From: Ceriagrion tenellum
Taxonomy: Eukaryota > Arthropoda > Insecta > Odonata > Coenagrionidae
Direction of reading: 5' to 3'
NCBI GenBank assembly: GCA_963169105.1
Contig: OY720639.1
Location: 121,603,117 to 121,667,116 of the forward strand
DNA: 64,000 nucleotides
Shown here piece by piece: positions 58,310 through 64,000 of this stretch (position 1 is its first letter; the number at the start of each line of letters is the position of its first letter). The translations under genes and the position numbers were made by a program. The notes beneath the pieces are model-generated. The model did no database searches. It was not told where the DNA came from and worked only from the letters and a program-made list of their open reading frames with translations.

Positions 58310-58460
58310 GTAACAGTGGCATGTGCCTGGCATTACGGGGAACGCGCACGGTTCTGATTGGACTGGGATGAGTGCTGCATGCCTGGTGTGGAATCACCCC
58401 GTGCCACACACCCTAGTGGTGGCTTGCACGGTATTTCGTAGATGTAGATGTAGGGCATAC
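58310..58460 (+). mobile_element. Retroposon 3' end with GTAGAT tail
   Basis: A GC-richer block (GCATGCCTGGTGTGGAATCA, then CCCTAGTGGTGGCTTGCACG) ends in GTAGATGTAGATGTAGG. A short hexanucleotide tail after such a block is typical of the 3' end of some insect LINEs and their SINE partners. There is no coding sequence, so the family is not assigned. Confidence 0.45.
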
Positions 58461-60720
58461 AAGACCAAGGGTGTGAGCTAAACTGATGTTTTTTCGTGGA
58501 TTTCCAAACTATATGCAAGTGATTACAGAGGTAAATAGAACAATCATTTTAAACTGAACTAATTTGAATGTCTAAACTGCAGTACACAAGAATGTTGAGT
58601 TTGGAAAAGACAAATGTTAAACGAATTTTATTGCCGTAAAGGTTTGTCAGTTGGCCCTATTTTACCTTTCATTGGATTGAACATTTGTATCCTAGACAAT
58701 ACACTCAAATATATTTCTCTGAAAAGGTAAAAACATGACTTGTCCCTCATAATACTGCCAAGTAGTTTCATTTCAACTTTAAATTTGGCATACCAAAGCT
58801 GGTAAACACCATTAACTTCGTGCCGCACGCAATACCAGTACGGGAGACAAAAATCATAAAATTGTTTAAGTAAAATATTTTTAAAAATCGTTTATATCAA
58901 AAATTAATCAAGAAAGCATAGATTTTTTTAACTTAAAGAATAAATTGCAATGTTACACAAAATACATTTAATATTCCTTTACGAAATTTACATATTTACG
59001 AATCATGAAAACTTAGCTGAAAACAGTATTTTGCTAAACATACCCTATTTGCTGAGCATTTATTTCTTCTTCATCTCAAGAGAGATTTAGATTGTGTGAA
59101 ATGTGTCTAAATGCAGAAAGAATAGCATGATGAAAGCCAAGAAATCTATAAAATGGTAGTCACCAAAAGCCAAATAATACTACATCCACGTATTAATTTT
59201 GTCGCAGAACTACCTAATGCTAGTTCTGTAATCATGCCGTTCAGAGACTTTAATGATTTTTCGGTGAATAAATGTAGCTGTTTCATTGAGAAAATTAATC
59301 GTTGCTCGTTGAATATACAGCATATTTATTTATTGCAAGATGAACTCTGTCGTTTAAATCGTTCATTGTCATACTTGAAGGCTCAGGCACATTATAAGTA
59401 ATAACGGTGTTTTTTTTATACGAATAAATTTCCCGGAAGTCTCATACTTCCAGGCTTGTGGCACTCAGACTTGTGTACTTGAGTTTCTTCTAACTAACTC
59501 TTTCATTAAAAAAAACCCTTTACAATATTACCACCCTTGGATATTTTGTGGGTCGTTTGGTCTTAGCGTAGGAAAACCCAACATAATAGCTTACAACAAT
59601 ATTAATTTTTCATACAATATTGTGCCTTTGAAACAATAAAACCAAGTGCTCTTCGTTTTTTAAGTTGTAGAGAGGTTGAACTATTAAACCCTATGTATGG
59701 GCCGAAGCGGATGATGGCCAAATAGTCATGAAGCCTGACACTGCCTGAAAAAGAAACCGCTAAATACCGAATTCACTGTTTATACCCTCTTACATCAAAT
59801 TCACTCTTTGGTAAACTTAATGGATGAAGGCCTAACTTTCATTTTCATCACTCTTTGGTATTTATTTTGGAAAGTCTTACGATACTTAAAGAGAAAGCAT
59901 AAGCTATATAATTTAATTTTCAGGCGAAAGGTTTTAATTAATTAAAGCAAAAATTTTCTGTGATTAGGCGAACGGCGCATTTTCCTCGCAACCTCTCCGC
60001 AGGAAATCCATGAAAAAGGGGATTTGATTTTAGAAAAATTACTGAATGTAAATAGAAAGAAAAATAATGTTGATTTGAAGAGATAAGATATCAAATTGAC
60101 TTATTTCAAAATTAAAAAAAACAACGTTTTCCAGTTAATATTGATTTTGGCGGTTTTAAATGGACATACAGCTATCATTCGTTTAAATTTAAGTCAAGTT
60201 TGATAGCACATTGGGGAATTTCTCTCTCGGTTAACTTATCTCATATTCTAAATTTAAAAGGACAGATTAGAAGACAGCTCTTAATGATTTAAAAGAAAAT
60301 TGTTCGGGTGATAGTTTTCACATCCCAAACACTCAGTGCTCCATTGTAACAACCTTTACAGCAAACATCCAAAAGTTCACACTCTGAGGTTACACACATT
60401 TCAAACACTAGATTTTTTAGGTAAGGAAGGTATCAGTTATGAACTAATTACATTATCCTATTATACTAAAAAAATTTCTCTAGCTTAGTTTTAAGTATCG
60501 CAAATATTTTTTTTACTTTTTAAATACCGTCATGGACGAGGTTGAGATACTTAGCACAGCAATTTCCACACCTAATACCTCACCCATCTTTGCATCCCCG
60601 TTTTACTACCACCAACCATTTCCCACTATGCATCTCTCAAAAATCTCCACCATACCCATCCACTTCCATCGAAACTTGAGTGGTAACCTTCGCGCAAGCA
60701 TAATGGAGGAACTCAGATAA
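58461..60720. other. AT-rich stretch, no gene recognised
   Basis: About 2.2 kb with no recognisable gene, RNA or element. Confidence 0.5.
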
Positions 60721-61060
60721 GCGACGTCCTGCTCAGGAGTAAGGGGGTGGACAGGTGGACGTAGGCTGGAGGTGGAGGAACTTCGGGTTGCTGCGCGACA
60801 TGTGACGGAGGAGTTGGGAAGGAGGAACTAATGGGAGAAGGAGAGGCAAAAGAGGGAGGAGATTGGTTTCGAAGCAGCTCGCGCTCTGAATACGAGCGAC
60901 GAACGAAAGAAGCCTCTTCTTATTTTTCTCTTTATCATCCACCACTCATCCTCCTTAAGTGCTTGCTTCGGAGGAACGGGTTGACTTCGCGGAACGAATC
61001 TCAACAATTTCCTCCTTGAGAATCATCCAGGCAGACGCCTATATAGAGAGAGATGTCGCG
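60721..61060. other. GC-richer patch, unexplained
   Basis: Purine-rich and relatively CpG-rich (for example GCAGCTCGCGCTCTGAATAC near 60874). Short open frames exist on both strands (60733-60945 minus, 60831-61019 plus) but no motif is recognised. A host promoter or exon is possible but unsupported. Confidence 0.25.
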
Positions 61061-63750
61061 TTAGTGGATTTACGAAGAAGTTTTACGGAGAATGGATTTC
61101 AACGAACATCTTCGCCATGCTATTGATGAATGCAAGGTTGAAGGATGTTACAGTCTCGTCATTCCTTTCTAAGCATGGATTATTGGAGAAAAAGACATCA
61201 TGATCTAACGATAGCAATCATTGAATCATGATCACACAAGCATGAAACAATACTAAAAATGTATTCTTCTCATTAATTGCCATCCATAAGATTGACTTCG
61301 TGAAATACGAAAACTCCCATAAGAGAGTTGTCCAGCCGCAAAATAATCATCCGGAAATGTTAATAGAACAGGTTTAAAAAAACCTAGAGTTAATATTATT
61401 GTGACAAAGGGTACAGGTTAGTCGATGTGTATTAATTCTACTTTTTACCGTACAAACAGATTAATGGGCCATTGTTTTGTCATTCACATTTTGGTCATTG
61501 CAATTACTGATCGACACTTTATACAAACTAAGAACTTTTTTGGGAAAACGCTTTTAAGAGAAAAAATAAAATTAGCTCTTAAAAATTAATCTCGCAAAAG
61601 GTTAAATTACTATCTCTCTCGCTCTTAAAAATCATCAAGTTCCTAGACTAAGAATTTTTGCATGTAATTTTCAGACCAAATATTGAAATATTACAATGAA
61701 CTTAAAAACTCGAAATTGAGAAATATTTAAAGTTGAAAAATATTGAATGGTTTAATAGTTTTATTCTAGAGGAGTGAAGAGTGTGGAGCAAATGCAGAAA
61801 TTCAATGGTTAAAGTGGTGGAATAACCTATTTAGATGAGGAGTACTTAAGTAAAGAGTTTTTTTAAAGAGTAATTCATCCTTATGACAGAGGTAAAAAAC
61901 ATTTGCTAGGATAGAAAATAGAAACGAAAGGTATAATATTGAAAGGAGTTGTTGAAACTGAGGCAGTTTTCAATGTCTAATGCCAATAATTAAGTCCTCC
62001 TTGGCCTGCCCCGCAAGTTAATGAGGTAATGGAGAAATAAGGGTATGCCATGCACATAGTACTTATTGCAGTGTGACAGTGGTGCACTGAGGTACAATGT
62101 AGATTATCAAGAGAGGCAAATGATAAGAACTAGATTTATCTTTGTATATATCAATAAGATATTTCTTTTTGTCAAATTTTGCAGTAGTACATCAGCGGAA
62201 ATATATCATGGCGTATAGTTCAATTATATTTATGCTCGTACTACTAAAAAAGTGATGAATTGTTTCACGTTTCCATTCCTTCTTAACCACAAAAGTATTG
62301 CAGAGTGAAAATCAACTTCCCAGAAAATAAACATACAATCGCATCTTGACAGCTTCAATATAACTCATTAATAGGTAATCAAAAGTTTCAAATATGACAA
62401 TGTAATCTTAATATTATGAGATTGTACATCGGTGTCCGTCTCTCAATCAAAAAGCCTCAACCCAATACTTATACCAAGTCGAGAATTAAACATTCCACGT
62501 TACGCTGATGCGACAAATAAAGATAAATATATTAACTTGCTTTTATACTGATCCTTTGTTAACAAACTAGAGAATTAAGATGATTGTCACAGGGGTAAGT
62601 CAATGAATTGCAAACTTATATTTTCAATGTTATGATTCTCTTATGGTATAATTTTTTTATTCGCAAATTGATGCAGGAAATTTTTAAGATCCAGTAGAAA
62701 ATGCATTGAACCATGGCAATAAAATAAATATAAATCGACTAAGGGAAACAACTTTTGACTCAATGATTTACTCATGGTTGAAAATATTGGGAGCAGACGT
62801 TTATGAAATCGGGAACTCGGTACAATGAGCTTACTCACCTAACTACTACATATCACAGTTTACAGCTGAGAATGTTTGAGTCCACAGCTGAATGAAAATC
62901 ATATGATTCAGAAACATAATTAAACATACAATGACATTTCAAACTTATCTCTGAATATGGTCATTGCTTCTTTTATTTACAAATCAAAGGACTAAAGGGA
63001 AAAATTCATGAACAATGCGTTATCAACCTCCACTTTAAGAACTTCGATTTTTATTGAGTCTAAGACCATTTCAGAGAGAAACGCATCGGCAAAGGTAGTG
63101 CTTCAACTCTAAAGTCGCCTAATCCAGCAAAATAATTGTAGCCTTGGAATGCCTTAAATCATTTCCACCTACTGAACACCAGAACGCAGGCTCCACTTAT
63201 TTCAACTGTTGCGAATGCAGCACAATTAAGATGGTTCTCGATCACTGGATAATTGCACGTCGCCACCTTAGGCTACCAATGGCTTTAGAGTTGACCTTGC
63301 AATGGCAAATAGGTGGAGCTATGCCTATCAGCCATCACAAGGGAATGATCTCACCATTCTCCAGTCGAAAACCTCGAATACATGCAAATCCACTCATTTT
63401 TCACCGTTAACGATGCCAATGGGAATTGATTACGACACTCAGAAAACGCCAAGTACAAAATGACCGATTTCTTATAAAAGCAATATGGACAATCAAATTC
63501 TACGTTAGGTATTTTAAAAATATAAATGGGAAGAAAATGAGTATTCTATTCACTAGGAAAACATAATTGGAAAATTAAATTACCCTCAAATATTTGTAGT
63601 AAAATTGGCTATGTATAAAGATTTGATAATGGTATTTACCCAAAAGGCTTCAAAAAGAAAAATATGCGAATAAAAGATATTCGTTTTTTCACAAATAACG
63701 TGGTCAAGCTCCTGATAATAAGTCTGAAGAACCTGTCAGCAGGTTGAAAG
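61061..63750. other. AT-rich stretch, no gene recognised
   Basis: About 2.7 kb with no recognisable element. The 88-codon plus frame at 63144-63410 (Cys/His-containing start, EHQNAGSTYFNCCECSTIK) has no family match known to me. Confidence 0.45.
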
Positions 63751-63806
63751 AACAATAACCTTAGTAAAATCTTCTCGGGTTTGGCATCGGGATAATGCTA
63801 TTAAAG

Positions 63807-63847
63807 GCCAACGTTTCGACGAGAAACTCTCTCATCGTCATCAGGGC
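63807..63847 (-). ncRNA. Hammerhead-ribozyme-like motif, left arm
   Basis: The minus strand reads GCC, CTGATGA, C, stem II GATGAGA-GAGTT-TCTCGTC (seven pairs, one G-U), GAA, ACGT self-complementary stem III, T, GGC pairing with the opening GCC. The core is intact except for the extra C before stem II. Confidence 0.6.
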
Positions 63848-63862
63848 TAAGAATCAGTCTTA

Positions 63863-63903
63863 GCCCTGATGATGATGAGAGAGTTTCTCGTCGAAACGTT
63901 GGC
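63863..63903 (+). ncRNA. Hammerhead-ribozyme-like motif, right arm
   Basis: The plus strand repeats the left-arm motif: GCC, CTGATGA, T, GATGAGA-GAGTT-TCTCGTC, GAA, ACGT, T, GGC. The only change is the unpaired base before stem II (T here, C in the other arm). A transcript through both arms would instead form a long hairpin, so ribozyme folding would compete with it. Confidence 0.6.
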
Positions 63904-64000
63904 CTTTAATAGCATTACCCGGTGCCAAACCCGAGAAGATTATACTAATATTATTCGCCGGTAAAACCTATGATCTTTTATCAACAATAACCTTAATTAA

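Larger units (their letters stand above)
63751..63995. mobile_element. Small inverted-repeat Penelope-like insertion, 219 bp
   Basis: An insertion at 63764-63982 lies between perfect 13-bp copies of aacaataacctta (63751-63763 and 63983-63995). After 4 nt come inverted arms 63768-63852 and 63858-63941 (about 84 bp, few mismatches) around the 5-nt loop atcag, then a 41-nt tail (63942-63982). Size, arm length, loop and one-sided tail match the 9.27- and 27.85-kb insertions. Both arms carry a hammerhead-like motif with an intact CTGATGA core, making this the freshest-looking of the three. Confidence 0.85.

Overview
The window looks like non-coding, transposon-rich DNA from an animal, most likely an arthropod and probably an insect with a large genome (inference). 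Evidence: strong AT bias by eye; no operon-like gene packing; no open frame that reads as a host protein; and decayed eukaryotic mobile elements: APE-type LINEs, tRNA-derived SINEs, a mariner, a TTAA-flanked MITE, and Penelope-like elements (PLEs) with a GIY-YIG endonuclease. I found no host exon, rRNA gene, true tRNA gene or CRISPR array. Most open frames of 60-150 codons are chance or lie in low-complexity pyrimidine tracts.

Layout. 1-9 kb: a decayed LINE C-terminus (about 1.35-1.68 kb, minus) and two consecutive LINE 3' ends (7.95-9.02 kb). 9.26-9.50 kb: a small inverted-repeat PLE insertion. 12.1-16.5 kb: three more fragments of the same LINE family and a GC-rich island. 21.4-24.8 kb: the longest element, a pseudogenised LINE with endonuclease, reverse transcriptase and C-terminal region, interrupted by a 159-bp PLE end with a 15-bp target duplication. 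27.8-29.95 kb: a second small inverted-repeat PLE insertion, a LINE C-terminus, a perfect palindrome and a PLE 3' end. 35.3-36.1 kb: long inverted repeats around a LINE scrap. 38.1-38.3 kb: a piggyBac-type MITE. 40.3-40.7 kb: a SINE with TGACGTCA-rich palindromes. 44.5-48.3 kb: a PLE 3' end, then a 1.43-kb PLE with RT and GIY-YIG remnants and inverted ends. 49-55.3 kb: a LINE end, two copies of one SINE, a second type of LINE, and a mariner whose transposase has lost its middle. 63.75-64.0 kb: a third small inverted-repeat PLE insertion.

The most interesting theme is the Penelope system. Three insertions of 213-219 bp (9.27, 27.85 and 63.76 kb) and the coding 1.43-kb PLE (46.8-48.25 kb) share one plan: a 12-13 bp target duplication, two PLE ends head to head as an inverted repeat, and a related 36-45 nt tail on one side only. 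Several ends carry hammerhead-ribozyme-like cores (CTGATGA, stem II, GAA, a short self-complementary stem III, a cleavage base, then GTAC or GGC able to pair with the 5' flank). The small ones look like internally deleted, possibly non-autonomous, ribozyme-bearing derivatives of PLEs. All coordinates, alignments and foldings were done by eye.
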